Numbered from the stretch's first letter, positions 53,976 through 63,602 are shown. The stretch: 64,000 nucleotides of DNA from Mucilaginibacter celer (GCF_003576455.2 NZ_CP032869.1:3348001-3412000); one strand, 5' to 3'. Numbers and translations: made by a program. The notes: generated by a model not told the origin, from the letters alone.

Positions 53976-54523
53976 AACGCCCTGATCACCCGGCAGGGAT
54001 TACCGGCGGCTAAAACATTTGCCGGGACATCTTTGGTTACAACGCTGCCGGCCCCAATGGTAGTGTTATCGCCAATAGTAACACCCGGACAAACAATTAC
54101 CCCACCGCCCAGCCACACATTGTTGCCGATAGTGATCGGCGCTGCATACTCGGGTCCTTTAATCCGTTCGGCAGCTATTACAGGATGATAAGCTGTGTAT
54201 AGTTGCACGTTGGGTGCAAGGAAAACATTATCGCCAAAAGTAACTTTAGCACAATCAAGCACAATGCAATTAAAATTCATGAACAGGTTTTCGCCGGCGG
54301 TAATGTTAAACCCATAATCGCAGTAAAAAGGAGATTGAATATCTATATTGCCTTTAAAACAACCAAGCAGCTGTTTTAAAATCGCTGTTTTAGTTTCTTT
54401 ATCATCATATCCTGCTGCGTTGTACTCAACAAATAAGGCCCGGGCTTTTGAACGTTCGGCAACCAGTTCGGTATCGCCGGCATTGTAAAGCTGGCCGGCT
54501 ATCATTTTTTCAAGTTCGGTCAT
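53972..54523 (-). CDS. Maltose/galactoside O-acetyltransferase family protein
   Basis: 183 residues with the full Maa/LacA layout. The N-terminal helical 'mac' domain (ELEKMIAGQLYNAGDTELVA, ARALFVEYNAAG) is followed by a left-handed beta-helix of hexapeptide repeats (FGDNVFLAPNVQLYTAYHPV with the catalytic His, ITIGNNVWLGGGVIVCPGVT, IGDNTTIGAGSVVTKDVPAN) and the closing VLAAGNPCRVIRAL. It acetylates sugar hydroxyls with acetyl-CoA. The true sugar substrate is unknown. Single gene. Confidence 0.93.
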   Translation of the reverse strand: MTELEKMIAGQLYNAGDTELVAERSKARALFVEYNAAGYDDKETKTAILKQLLGCFKGNIDIQSPFYCDYGFNITAGENLFMNFNCIVLDCAKVTFGDNVFLAPNVQLYTAYHPVIAAERIKGPEYAAPITIGNNVWLGGGVIVCPGVTIGDNTTIGAGSVVTKDVPANVLAAGNPCRVIRAL

Positions 54524-54577
54524 CAGGGCAAAGGGTTGGTTTGTTATAAAGGTAATGTATAACCGTCAATAAAGCAT

Positions 54578-55003
54578 TTACAGTTTTATAAACTGGTTGA
54601 TGGCATTATAAATTACAAAGTCGTTACCCTCTATATGCGTGGTGGCAATACAAACGGTTTCTTCAAAAATATCGTGTCGGTTAACCTTAAAACAAATCCG
54701 GATACCCCATCTTATTCTTTGATAGCTGATGCCGGTAACATCATGCCAGTAAATCACCTTTCCATCTATAAATGATGTTAGTTTTTCATCATCAAGTTGC
54801 AGGGCAATTTTATCGCGCAAATCATAAGTGAAACAGCGTTTGCAAAAGCTTATTATTACAAAAACGAGTGCCGTTATAATGGGTAGTATTTCGGGCCAGT
54901 TATCTTTTTTGAGGCGTAGCACACAAAAAACGGTCATGAACGATGGCACAACAATGCCAAAAACCCATAGGGATTTACTGTATTTAAATGTAACTATTTT
55001 CAT
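54578..55003 (-). CDS. Hypothetical membrane protein with PH-like tail
   Basis: 141 residues. Two close transmembrane helices at the N-terminus (SLWVFGIVVPSFMTVFCVLR and WPEILPIITALVFVIISFCK) are followed by a soluble beta-rich part (IALQLDDEKLTSFIDGKVIY, WHDVTGISYQRIRWGIRICF) resembling the bacterial PH-like domains that follow two membrane segments. Family assignment is tentative and no function is known. Confidence 0.7.
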   Translation of the reverse strand: MKIVTFKYSKSLWVFGIVVPSFMTVFCVLRLKKDNWPEILPIITALVFVIISFCKRCFTYDLRDKIALQLDDEKLTSFIDGKVIYWHDVTGISYQRIRWGIRICFKVNRHDIFEETVCIATTHIEGNDFVIYNAINQFIKL

Positions 55004-55119
55004 TTAGGTGCGGAACAAAAAGCTGGTCGAACTTTTAATCCTGGTCAAACATAATTGTGATACCAATTTAAAGTTTAAAACTTTTCCTTCCCCGCAACTC
55101 AACCCTCATTGTGTGCTGA

Positions 55120-55255
55120 AAGCTGAAAGCCGAACGCTTAAAGCTTTTTCAAAATCTTTTTACTTTATAAGCTGAAAGCCGAAGGCTTAAAGCTTTCTTC
55201 GAACTCCTCTGCTTTTTGCTTTCGGCCTTCGGCTTTTAGCTTGCCCCCGGTTTCA
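55120..55255. repeat. Direct and inverted GCTGAAAGCCGAAGGCTTAAAGC-like repeats
   Basis: GCTGAAAGCCGAACGCTTAA (55121-55140) and GCTGAAAGCCGAAGGCTTAA (55171-55190) are near-identical direct copies, each followed by AGCTTT. Between about 55211 and 55243 an inverse copy (TTTCGGCCTTCGGCTTTTAG) completes a fold-back. It occupies a 336-base gap with no gene. Confidence 0.65.
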
Positions 55256-55339
55256 GCTCAAAATCAAATTATCGAAAACTATTAAATGGAGCTATTGTCA
55301 TACTAATAGTTAATCTTTCATAAACTAAAAGAAATAATT

Positions 55340-55756
55340 ATGAAAAATCTAAGAATCGCGGCCGCTGCTGTTGCCCTGTCTATAGCCGGCTCATTATCAT
55401 TTGCAGGAGTTCATCATACCACTATAAATACTTCTATTATCAAAAAAACTGCTATGGTTGCCGATACGGATACGGTAAAGAAAAAGAAACCGAAAAAACA
55501 GGAAACCAAACCCAATAATCCAACACCAACAGATCCAACAAGGGTACCTATGCCGGTGCCTACGCCAACCCCTGTTCCGCCGGCACCTACGCCTGCGCCA
55601 AGCCCTACGCCAACGCCAAACACCCCTAACCCGGTGCCGCAGCCAAGCACACCAAATCCTAACCCGCAGCCTAATATGCCAACGCCAACCACGCCAAGTC
55701 CGAGCCCGCAGCCAAACCCTTCGAGCCCGACGATGCCGACCGGCCCTACTCACTAA
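55340..55756 (+). CDS. Exported proline-rich repeat protein
   Basis: 138 residues. Signal peptide MKNLRIAAAAVALSIAGSLS (cleavage after FA), a short Thr/Val/Lys-rich part with KKKKPKKQ, then ~85 residues made almost wholly of Pro, Thr, Asn, Ser and Gln (TPTPVPPAPTPAPSPTPTPN, PNPNPQPNMPTPTTPSPSPQ). It is a low-complexity, extended periplasmic or surface protein and could serve as a cell-wall spacer. No folded domain is present. The Arg/Trp-rich antisense frame is an artefact of the repeats. Confidence 0.75.
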   Translation: MKNLRIAAAAVALSIAGSLSFAGVHHTTINTSIIKKTAMVADTDTVKKKKPKKQETKPNNPTPTDPTRVPMPVPTPTPVPPAPTPAPSPTPTPNTPNPVPQPSTPNPNPQPNMPTPTTPSPSPQPNPSSPTMPTGPTH

Positions 55757-55778
55757 TAACGTACAGGTTATAAACAAT

Positions 55779-55809
55779 AAGCCCCAGATTGCAATGCAAT
55801 CCGGGGCTT
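55779..55809. terminator. Bidirectional hairpin between convergent genes
   Basis: AAGCCCC (55779-55785) and GGGGCTT (55803-55809) bracket an inner ATTGCA/TGCAAT pairing. The hairpin lies between the proline-rich gene and the convergent lipoprotein gene. Confidence 0.65.
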
Positions 55810-55831
55810 GTTGTTATTCTTTTATTAAACG

Positions 55832-56401
55832 TTAGTTACTCACGTGTGTAAACGTGTAAGGCAGATTAGTAAATGAACCACCCTGAACTTGTGATGTTTC
55901 TATTGATGCAATAGTACCATCGGGGTTATAGTTTACTTTTTTGGCAGTAAGGTTGTAAGTTCCGGTAATTACATTTTTTGTAGGGTCAATAGCCGTGATA
56001 ATAACTGTGCCTAAACCCGCATCTACGGTGCCCACCTGATTGTAAACAGTACCATCGGCCGATGTAAGATAAGCCATTCTTAACTTATTGGTAGCATCAA
56101 CACGATAAGTAGCAAGCGGAAAAGTATTGACATCAGTAGCACTGGCGGCATCGGCCAGCGTAATCGTCCACCTAACGCGCTTAAGATCGGCTGTACCAAC
56201 CACGCTAAAAGTTTTGGTTTTGGCACCGGCATCATAATTTATGGTAGCAGTAACATCATCAGGAATCCATGAAGTACCGTTTATAGTGGCAGCAAGTATT
56301 TGATCGGAGGTAACAGAAGCAGAAGTAACAACGTCCTTTTTACAGCCCTGGAATATTATAGCTGATAAAACGAACAGCATCAATAGTTGAATTTTCCTCA
56401 T
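55832..56401 (-). CDS. Lipoprotein, DUF6252-like
   Basis: 189 residues. Lipobox signal (MRKIQLLMLFVLSAIIFQGC, Cys at residue 20, then KKD). The mature protein is beta-rich (ILAATINGTSWIPDDVTATI, TKTFSVVGTADLKRVRWTIT, TKNVITGTYNLTAKKV), with the ATINGTxW start typical of the DUF6252 group of small Bacteroidota lipoproteins. Function unknown. Single gene. Confidence 0.78.
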   Translation of the reverse strand: MRKIQLLMLFVLSAIIFQGCKKDVVTSASVTSDQILAATINGTSWIPDDVTATINYDAGAKTKTFSVVGTADLKRVRWTITLADAASATDVNTFPLATYRVDATNKLRMAYLTSADGTVYNQVGTVDAGLGTVIITAIDPTKNVITGTYNLTAKKVNYNPDGTIASIETSQVQGGSFTNLPYTFTHVSN

Positions 56402-56567
56402 ATATAAATTTTATGCAAATAACGATGTTTAAGAAGTAATAATTACAACTGAAATTACTTTTTTCACATATTTTAACATTCGTGGTTTTGCGTACTTATG
56501 ATAGTTTAAGCGCCAAGTATAATACAAATCATTTTATTTACCCATATTAGGCGGCAAATTTTTAAAC

Positions 56568-56849
56568 ATGATAAACGTAAACGAATACTTTGAAGGTGCA
56601 GTTAAATCGCTGGCCTACACCACTCCGCAGGGTCGCTCAACCATAGGTGTTATTGAACCCGGCGAATACGAATTTGGCACCTCAAGCCATGAAACCATGA
56701 CGGTTATTGAAGGTGCGCTGGAAGCGTTATTACCTGGCGCAAGCGAATGGAAAACTTATACTAACGGGCAAGTATTTGAAGTTGAAGCCAATACATCTTT
56801 CAAAGTAAAAACCAGCGTGCAGAGTTCGTATCTGTGTGTTTATAGGTAG
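56568..56849 (+). CDS. ppnP: Pyrimidine/purine nucleoside phosphorylase PpnP
   Basis: 93 residues, exactly the family length. A small cupin: MINVNEYFEGAVKSLAYTTP, then STIGVIEPGEYEFGTSSHET, MTVIEGALEALLPG and FEVEANTSFKVKTSVQSSYL. PpnP (DUF1255, formerly YaiE) cleaves several nucleosides with phosphate to base and ribose 1-phosphate. Cytosolic. The gene stands alone, with a repeat-rich gap downstream. Confidence 0.92.
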   Translation: MINVNEYFEGAVKSLAYTTPQGRSTIGVIEPGEYEFGTSSHETMTVIEGALEALLPGASEWKTYTNGQVFEVEANTSFKVKTSVQSSYLCVYR

Positions 56850-56854
56850 ACTAT

Positions 56855-57000
56855 TTTGTCTGAACCGTGATTTGGGTTGATTTTGGGGATTTGTTGGATT
56901 TTTCTTTTTTTCTGAACTCGAATTTGGGGGAATTATTAGAATTTATAGAATTTACTCAGCATTCTGTTAATTCCTTAATTCTATAAATTCGAGTTCAGAC
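56855..57000. repeat. Fold-back intergenic repeat (CTGAACTCGAATTT...)
   Basis: TGAACTCGAATTTGGGGGAA (56914-56933) is answered by the inverse TTCTATAAATTCGAGTTCAG (56979-56998), with further inner pairings (AGAATTTATAGAATTTACTC against GTTAATTCCTTAATTCTATA). Before it lies a shorter related stretch starting CTGAACCGTGATTTGGG (56859-56875). This is the layout of an abundant intergenic repeat I recall in Sphingobacteriaceae. Confidence 0.6.
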
Positions 57001-57008
57001 AAAAAATC

Positions 57009-57503
57009 TTGCTATTTACCTTTCTACCGGCGTTGTGTACCTCTGGCACACAGAAAAATTCGCTACATTATTATCTACAAAGCTTTTGCACCTCTGGTGC
57101 ATTTCTATTTTCCAAGAGGCCTATATCTCTCCTTCCTCAAATAATCCAACTTCCGGCTATGATCCATGAACCATCAACCATGAACTCCTCCCCCAATCCC
57201 TACTAATTACATAGGAAAACGCCACAAAATTTTATTTGGTTATAGCTAAAACGGCAGCTTTAATAAATGTATTGCACAAGTTTGGTATAACTTTATATTG
57301 ATTCTAAATAAATTTTTCCGTACTTTCATTTTGTACATCATAATATTTACTTCTTTTTATTGAGAGAATGTTAAATAATTATGATTTAAATAATTGATTT
57401 TTTAGAAATCTTTAAAAATTACCGTAAATTTTATAATTTATTTGAGTTTTGGTAACTTCGTGGTTACACCCCTTATAAAATTATAAACGGTTTAATTTAA
57501 ACA
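57009..57503. other. Gap before gltB: short repeats and AT-rich leader
   Basis: 57035-57110 has repeated mini-palindromes (GTGTACCTCTGGCACAC, GCACCTCTGGTGC), and 57158-57184 has word repeats (ATGATCCATGAACCATCAAC, CATGAAC). From 57220 to 57503 it is AT-rich and probably contains the gltB promoter; TAACTTCG at about 57451 is a near match to TAnnTTTG. No gene is supported here, although one frame of 65 codons exists. Confidence 0.5.
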
Positions 57504-60500
57504 ATGGATCAAACTGATAGCCACCAGGGTCTTTACAGACCGGAATTTGAACACGATTCGTGCGGAACGGGATTTATTGCCAATATAGACGGTCATAAAA
57601 CCAACCAGATCATTGACAACGCGCTAACCATGCTCGAAAACATGGAACACCGTGGTGCGTGCGGATGCGACCCCGAAAGCGGGGACGGTGCAGGTATATT
57701 GATACAACTGCCCCATGAGTTTTTAATGGAAGAATGCTCAAACCTCGAGATCAGCCTGCCCGAACCGGGCGAGTATGGCGTAGGTATGATTTTCTTACCG
57801 AAGGATTCGGCCCAGAAGAAGGCCTGCCGTACCATTATTAATAATGCTATTGAAAAATTAGGCTTACATAAATTAGGCGAGCGTAAACTGGTTGTTGATT
57901 CATCAGTTATCGGTGAAACAGCGCGCCAGGCCGAGCCAGATGTTGAGCAAATTTATATTGCCCGTCCGCATCATATTACAAACGCCGAAGATTTTGAGCG
58001 TAAGCTATTCGTGTTGCGCAGGTATATCAACAAAACCATTACCGAAACTGTAGCCGGTGCTTCTGAAAACTTTTATTTTACATCATTAAGCTGTAAAACA
58101 ATCATTTACAAAGGCCAGCTTACTACCTACCAGTTACGTAAATATTATTCAGACCTTTCTGATCCGCGTATCGCATCAGGCTTTGCCATGATCCACTCGC
58201 GTTTCTCAACCAATACTTTCCCATCGTGGAAACTGGCGCAGCCGTTCCGCATGATCGCTCACAACGGCGAGATCAATACCTTAACAGGTAACTTAAACTG
58301 GTTTTATGCCGGCCTGAAATCATACGCTTCATCATACTTCACCGCCGAAGAGATGGATATGTTGCTGCCGGTTATTGATAACAACCAGTCGGATTCGGCT
58401 TGTTTGGATAACATTATCGAGGTGTTATTGCACTCCGGCCGTTCATTACCACACGTAATGATGATGCTGGTGCCTGAGGCATGGGATGGTAACGAGGCTA
58501 TGGATCCGCTTAAAAAAGCGTTCTACGAGTTCCACGCTACTTTAATGGAGCCATGGGACGGTCCGGCTGCCATCACCTTTACCGATGGTAAACTGGTAGG
58601 CGCACTGCTTGACCGTAACGGCTTACGTCCGTTGCGTTTTGTGATCACCAGTGATGGCCGCGTTATCGCTGCATCAGAAGCCGGTACTTTAACTATCGAC
58701 GAAAGCACCGTTTTACGTAAAGGCCGTTTACAGCCAGGTAAAATGTTATTGATCGATACCGAAAAAGGCCGCATCATTACCGACGAGGAAATTAAACAAC
58801 AAGTTGCTTCACAACAGCCATACGGCCGTTGGTTAGAGAACTATAAAATTAACCTGAGCGAGCTTTCTGAACCTCGTTTAGCTTTCGCCAGCTTATCTGA
58901 AGCTTCGGTTTACCGTTACCAGCAGGTATTTGGTTACAGCCGAGAGGATATCGATACCATCATAAAACCGATGGCATTGGATGGCAAAGAACCTGTTGGT
59001 TCGATGGGTACCGACGTGCCTTTGGCTATCCTTTCGGATAAACCTCAGCACCTGTCAAGCTACTTTAAACAATTCTTCGCCCAGGTAACCAACCCTCCTA
59101 TCGACCCGATCCGTGAGCGTTTGGTGATGAGCCTTGCTACCTTTATAGGTAACAACGGCAACCTGTTGGACGAAGATAAAATGCATTGCCATTGCGTTGT
59201 GCTGAAACACCCGATATTGAAAAACCACCAGTTAGAAAAACTGCGCAGTATCGATACCGGCCTGTTCCACGCTAAAACGCTGCAAACATACTTTAAGGCT
59301 GATGGCCTGCCAGGTTCGTTAGAGAAAGGCCTTGCCCGCCTTTGCCGCTACGCCGAGGATGCTGTTGACGACGGCTTCGAGGTATTGATCCTTTCAGATC
59401 GCGCGGTTGATTCGGAGCATGCCCCTATCCCTACCCTGCTGGCTACATCTGCAGTACACCACCACCTGATCCGTAAAGGTCGCCGTGGTTCGGTAGGTTT
59501 AGTTGTTGAAACCGGCGATGCCTGGGAAGTTCACCACTTTGCCTGCTTGCTGGCCTTCGGTGCAACTGCTATCAACCCTTACTTAGCGCTTTCAACTATC
59601 GAAACGCTGAAAAACAATGGCAGCCTTGAAACCAGCTACGAACTTAAGAAGCTGCAAAGCAACTACGTTAAATCAATTAACGATGGCTTGTTAAAGATCT
59701 TCTCTAAAATGGGTATTTCTACCTTGCAGTCATACCATGGCGCGCAGGTATTCGAGATCCTCGGTTTAAACAAAACTGTTGTTGACAAATACTTCCACGG
59801 CGCGGTTACCCGTATTGGTGGTTTAGGTTTAGATGAGATCGCCCGCGAAGCCCTTTGCAAACACAAAATGGGCTTTGAGGCTAAAGGTGCCGATAACCTG
59901 TTACCTGAAGGTGGTATTTACCAGTGGAAACGCCGCGGCGAAGCCCACCTATTTAACCCTACCACTGTACACCTGTTGCAACATGCTACCCGCAGCAACA
60001 GCTACGAGGTATATAAAAACTATGCTAAAGCGGTTAACGAGCAAACCGAAAAGCACTACACCATCCGTGGCCTGCTTGATTTTGCCCACCACCGCGAAGC
60101 TATCAGCATTGATGAGGTTGAACCGGCAGAAAACATCATGAAGCGCTTCGCTACAGGTGCGATGTCATTCGGTTCTATCTCGCACGAGGCGCACAGTACT
60201 ATGGCTATTGCCATGAACCGCATAGGCGGTAAAAGTAATACCGGCGAGGGCGGTGAAGACGAAATGCGTTATGACAAATTGCCCAACGGCGATTCATTGC
60301 GCTCGGCTATCAAACAGGTAGCATCTGGCCGTTTCGGTGTAACTTCAAACTACCTTACTAATGCCGATGAGTTACAGATTAAAATGGCACAAGGTGCTAA
60401 ACCAGGCGAAGGCGGTCAGCTGCCGGGCCACAAGGTTGACGACTGGATCGCTAAAACCCGTCACTCAACACCGGGTGTAGGTTTGATCTCGCCTCCGCCG

Positions 60501-62021
60501 CACCACGATATTTATTCTATCGAAGATTTGGCACAGCTTATCTTCGATCTTAAGAATGCCAACCGCGCTGCCCGTATCAACGTTAAACTGGTATCAAAAG
60601 CAGGTGTAGGCACTATCGCTGCCGGTGTTGCCAAAGCACACGCCGATGTGATCCTGATTGCCGGCTACGACGGTGGTACAGGTGCATCGCCAATCAGCTC
60701 GATCAAACATGCAGGCTTACCTTGGGAGCTTGGTTTGACTGAAGCACACCAAACACTGGTTCGTAACAAGCTGCGCAGCCGCGTGGTATTGCAAACTGAT
60801 GGTCAGTTGAAAACCGGCAGGGATTTGGCTATCGCAGCCTTGATGGGTGCCGAAGAATGGGGCGTAGCTACCGCTGCCCTTGTTGCAGGCGGCTGTATCA
60901 TGATGCGTAAATGCCATTTGAATACCTGCCCGGTAGGTGTTGCAACTCAAGATCCTGAATTGCGTAAACTTTTCTCTGGTAAACCGGAGCATATCGTGAA
61001 CCTGTTCCGCTTTATGGCCGAAGAGTTGCGCGAAATTATGGCCGAGCTTGGCTTCCGTACCATTCATGAAATGGTTGGCCGCGTACAATTCCTGAAAGTA
61101 AAAGATAACCTGCAAAGCTGGAAAGCCAAAAAGATCGACTTGAGCGGCATCCTACACCCGGTTACCAACACCAAAGGCATGACGCTTTACAACAGCGAAG
61201 CTCAGGATCATGGCATGGCTAACATCCTCGACTGGAAACTGGTTGAAGCTGCAAAACCTGCTTTAGAAGATAAAACCCCGGTATTCGCTTCTTTCGATGT
61301 AATTAACGTTGACCGTACCATCGGTACCATGTTATCAAACGAGATCTCGAAAGTTTACGGTTCGGCTGGTTTACCTGATAATACCATCAACTTTAAATTT
61401 AAAGGTTCGGCAGGTCAAAGCTTCGGCGCATTTACTACCAAAGGTGTTTCTTTTGAGCTGGAAGGCGAAGCTAACGATTACGTAGGCAAAGGCCTTTCAG
61501 GCGCGCAGATTGCAGTTTATCCTGCCGCTAACGCCACTTTCACGCCGGAAGAAAACATCATCATCGGTAACGTAGCCCTTTACGGTGCTACATCGGGCGA
61601 GTTGTTTGTAGGCGGTATGGCCGGCGAGCGTTTCGCGGTACGTAACTCGGGCGCTACTACGGTTGTTGAAGGTATTGGCGACCACGGTTGCGAGTACATG
61701 ACCGGTGGCCGCGCGCTGATCCTGGGTGCAACTGGTCGCAACTTCGCGGCAGGTATGAGCGGTGGTTTGGCATGGGTTTACAATCCTGAAGGTACTTTTG
61801 CAGACAACTGCAATACCGAAATGGTTGATCTTGACCCGCTAAACACTAAGGACGAAGAAGAAATTCTGACCCTGCTGCGTAAGCACATCACCCTAACCGG
61901 CAGCAAGCTGGCGCAAAAAATATTGAACAACTGGAATGAGGCTTCAACCCGGTTTGTGAAAGTATTCCCGAAAGAGTATAAAAAAGTATTAGAGAAATTA
62001 CAATATCAAACTATAGGCTAA
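57504..62021 (+). CDS. gltB: Glutamate synthase, large subunit
   Basis: 1505 residues, full length. An N-terminal Ntn-hydrolase amidotransferase domain starts with a 19-residue propeptide before the catalytic Cys20 (FEHDSCGTGFIANIDG). A central domain and an FMN-binding synthase domain follow (FATGAMSFGSISHEAHSTMA, VILIAGYDGGTGASPISSIK), with a 3Fe-4S cluster motif Cys1131-x5-Cys1137-x4-Cys1142 in GGCIMMRKCHLNTCPVGVAT. The C-terminal beta-helix domain (GLSGAQIAVYPAANATFTPE) closes it. It transfers the glutamine amide nitrogen to 2-oxoglutarate to make two glutamates, with reducing power from GltD. gltD starts 3 bases after the stop. Confidence 0.98.
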   Translation: MDQTDSHQGLYRPEFEHDSCGTGFIANIDGHKTNQIIDNALTMLENMEHRGACGCDPESGDGAGILIQLPHEFLMEECSNLEISLPEPGEYGVGMIFLPKDSAQKKACRTIINNAIEKLGLHKLGERKLVVDSSVIGETARQAEPDVEQIYIARPHHITNAEDFERKLFVLRRYINKTITETVAGASENFYFTSLSCKTIIYKGQLTTYQLRKYYSDLSDPRIASGFAMIHSRFSTNTFPSWKLAQPFRMIAHNGEINTLTGNLNWFYAGLKSYASSYFTAEEMDMLLPVIDNNQSDSACLDNIIEVLLHSGRSLPHVMMMLVPEAWDGNEAMDPLKKAFYEFHATLMEPWDGPAAITFTDGKLVGALLDRNGLRPLRFVITSDGRVIAASEAGTLTIDESTVLRKGRLQPGKMLLIDTEKGRIITDEEIKQQVASQQPYGRWLENYKINLSELSEPRLAFASLSEASVYRYQQVFGYSREDIDTIIKPMALDGKEPVGSMGTDVPLAILSDKPQHLSSYFKQFFAQVTNPPIDPIRERLVMSLATFIGNNGNLLDEDKMHCHCVVLKHPILKNHQLEKLRSIDTGLFHAKTLQTYFKADGLPGSLEKGLARLCRYAEDAVDDGFEVLILSDRAVDSEHAPIPTLLATSAVHHHLIRKGRRGSVGLVVETGDAWEVHHFACLLAFGATAINPYLALSTIETLKNNGSLETSYELKKLQSNYVKSINDGLLKIFSKMGISTLQSYHGAQVFEILGLNKTVVDKYFHGAVTRIGGLGLDEIAREALCKHKMGFEAKGADNLLPEGGIYQWKRRGEAHLFNPTTVHLLQHATRSNSYEVYKNYAKAVNEQTEKHYTIRGLLDFAHHREAISIDEVEPAENIMKRFATGAMSFGSISHEAHSTMAIAMNRIGGKSNTGEGGEDEMRYDKLPNGDSLRSAIKQVASGRFGVTSNYLTNADELQIKMAQGAKPGEGGQLPGHKVDDWIAKTRHSTPGVGLISPPPHHDIYSIEDLAQLIFDLKNANRAARINVKLVSKAGVGTIAAGVAKAHADVILIAGYDGGTGASPISSIKHAGLPWELGLTEAHQTLVRNKLRSRVVLQTDGQLKTGRDLAIAALMGAEEWGVATAALVAGGCIMMRKCHLNTCPVGVATQDPELRKLFSGKPEHIVNLFRFMAEELREIMAELGFRTIHEMVGRVQFLKVKDNLQSWKAKKIDLSGILHPVTNTKGMTLYNSEAQDHGMANILDWKLVEAAKPALEDKTPVFASFDVINVDRTIGTMLSNEISKVYGSAGLPDNTINFKFKGSAGQSFGAFTTKGVSFELEGEANDYVGKGLSGAQIAVYPAANATFTPEENIIIGNVALYGATSGELFVGGMAGERFAVRNSGATTVVEGIGDHGCEYMTGGRALILGATGRNFAAGMSGGLAWVYNPEGTFADNCNTEMVDLDPLNTKDEEEILTLLRKHITLTGSKLAQKILNNWNEASTRFVKVFPKEYKKVLEKLQYQTIG

Positions 62022-62024
62022 GAA

Positions 62025-63503
62025 ATGGGAAAACCTACAGGATTTCAGGAGTTTAATCGTGAACTACCTTCAAAAGTTCCGGCTGCTGAACGCGTTAAAA
62101 ATTATAACGAATTTGTAAATTTATACTCTGAAGAGAAGCTTAACCAGCAATCGGCAAGGTGTATGAATTGTGGGATCCCTTTTTGCCATTCGGGATGCCC
62201 TTTGGGTAATATCATCCCTGAGTTTAACGATGCCGTGTATCGTAAAAACTGGGAAGAAGCTTACCATATATTATCGTCAACCAATAACTTCCCCGAGTTT
62301 ACAGGCCGGATCTGCCCCGCCCCATGCGAATCGGCATGTGTGTTAGGCATCAACAAGCCGCCTGTTGCTATCGAGGAAATTGAGCGCCATATCATCGAGA
62401 TCGCTTACGAGAAAAAACTGGTTAAGCAAACCGCTCCGCTAATTAAAACCGGCAAAAAAGTAGCCGTGGTAGGTTCTGGCCCTGCGGGCCTTGCCGCTGC
62501 AGCACAGCTGGTAAAAGTAGGCCACACCGTTACCGTTTACGAACGTGACGACCGTGCAGGTGGTTTATTACGCTACGGTATTCCTGACTTTAAGTTAGAG
62601 AAATGGGTAGTAGAACGCCGCATCGAAGTAATGGAGAAAGACGGTGTTGTATTTAAATACAACAGCGAAGTTGGTGTAAACGTAGCAGCCGATGAGCTGG
62701 TACGTAACAACGATGCCGTGATCCTTGCCGGTGGTTCAACCATCCCGCGTAACCTGAACATTCCGGGTCGCGAGTTGAAAGGTATCCACTTTGCTATGGA
62801 TTTCCTGAAACAACAAAACAAACGTGTAAGCAATATTGATGTTACTGCCGAGGATATCCTTGCTACAGGTAAAGATGTAGTTGTTATTGGCGGTGGTGAC
62901 ACCGGATCGGACTGTGTGGGTACTTCAAACCGCCAGGGTGCTGCATCTATCAAGCAATTTGAGGTGATGTTCCAGCCGCCTGCACAGCGTACACAGCACA
63001 TGCCGTGGCCTACTTACCCAATGGTACTGAAAACCACCAGCTCGCACGAAGAAGGTGCCGACCGTTTCTGGGGTGTTAACACCCTGGAGTTCCTTGGCGA
63101 CGAGGAAGGTAACCTGCGCGCCCTGAAAGTGGTTGATGTTGAGTGGGAACAGGATTTTATGGGCCGTCCGGTTAAATTTAATGTAGTTGAAGGTTCGGAA
63201 CGTGAAATTCCTTGTCAGCGTGTATTCCTGGCTATGGGCTTTTTACATCCACAGGCTGATACTTTCATCAGCCAGCTTGGTGTTGAGCTCGACGACCGTA
63301 AAAACGTAAAAGCTAAAGAAGGTGTTTACCGCACCAACGTAAGCAAAGTTTTTACAGCAGGCGATATGCGCCGCGGACAATCACTGGTGGTTTGGGCCAT
63401 CTCTGAGGGCCGCGAAGCCGCCCGCAAGGTTGATGAGTTTTTGATGGGCCACTCTTTACTGGAAAGTAAAGATGGGGTTAATCAGTTTGAGCAAGTATTT
63501 TAG
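62025..63503 (+). CDS. gltD: Glutamate synthase, small (NADPH) subunit
   Basis: 492 residues, full length. The N-terminal part has two 4Fe-4S cysteine sets: Cys46/49/54/58 in [17 protein letters not shown], and [17 protein letters not shown]. An FAD-binding fold ([40 protein letters not shown]) and an NADPH-binding fold ([20 protein letters not shown]) follow, with the closing FAD site in [20 protein letters not shown]. It passes electrons from NADPH to GltB. It forms an operon with gltB and ends directly against a dispersed repeat and a long hairpin terminator. Confidence 0.98.
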   Translation: MGKPTGFQEFNRELPSKVPAAERVKNYNEFVNLYSEEKLNQQSARCMNCGIPFCHSGCPLGNIIPEFNDAVYRKNWEEAYHILSSTNNFPEFTGRICPAPCESACVLGINKPPVAIEEIERHIIEIAYEKKLVKQTAPLIKTGKKVAVVGSGPAGLAAAAQLVKVGHTVTVYERDDRAGGLLRYGIPDFKLEKWVVERRIEVMEKDGVVFKYNSEVGVNVAADELVRNNDAVILAGGSTIPRNLNIPGRELKGIHFAMDFLKQQNKRVSNIDVTAEDILATGKDVVVIGGGDTGSDCVGTSNRQGAASIKQFEVMFQPPAQRTQHMPWPTYPMVLKTTSSHEEGADRFWGVNTLEFLGDEEGNLRALKVVDVEWEQDFMGRPVKFNVVEGSEREIPCQRVFLAMGFLHPQADTFISQLGVELDDRKNVKAKEGVYRTNVSKVFTAGDMRRGQSLVVWAISEGREAARKVDEFLMGHSLLESKDGVNQFEQVF

Positions 63504-63530
63504 TGATTAGAGGTTGGAGATCAGAGGTTA
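63504..63530. repeat. Dispersed repeat (TTGGAGATTAGAGG family), copy 3
   Basis: GATTAGAGGTTGGAGATCAG and the following GAGGTTAG begin at the base after the gltD stop. It is related to the repeats at 23128-23236 and 28131-28225, but here without an inverse partner. Confidence 0.55.
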
Positions 63531-63544
63531 GTTTCTTTTCTCCT

Positions 63545-63600
63545 TTTCTATAAAACCAACAAAGCCGGGCGTTTGCCCGGCTTTGTTGGTTTTATAGAAA
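63545..63600. terminator. Very long perfect-hairpin terminator after gltBD
   Basis: A 26-bp perfect stem with a 4-base loop: TTTCTATAAAACCAACAAAG plus CCGGGC (63545-63570) pairs with its exact inverse (63575-63600). It ends gltBD on one side and the convergent gene at 63603 on the other. Confidence 0.85.
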
Positions 63601-63602
63601 TT

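Noticed and set aside
55397..55777. Arg/Trp-rich minus-strand frame of 126 codons, and a Gly/Val-rich one at 55414-55692
   Set aside because: They are the reverse complement of the Pro-rich repeats of the exported protein at 55340-55756; the bias follows from CCN/ACN codons.
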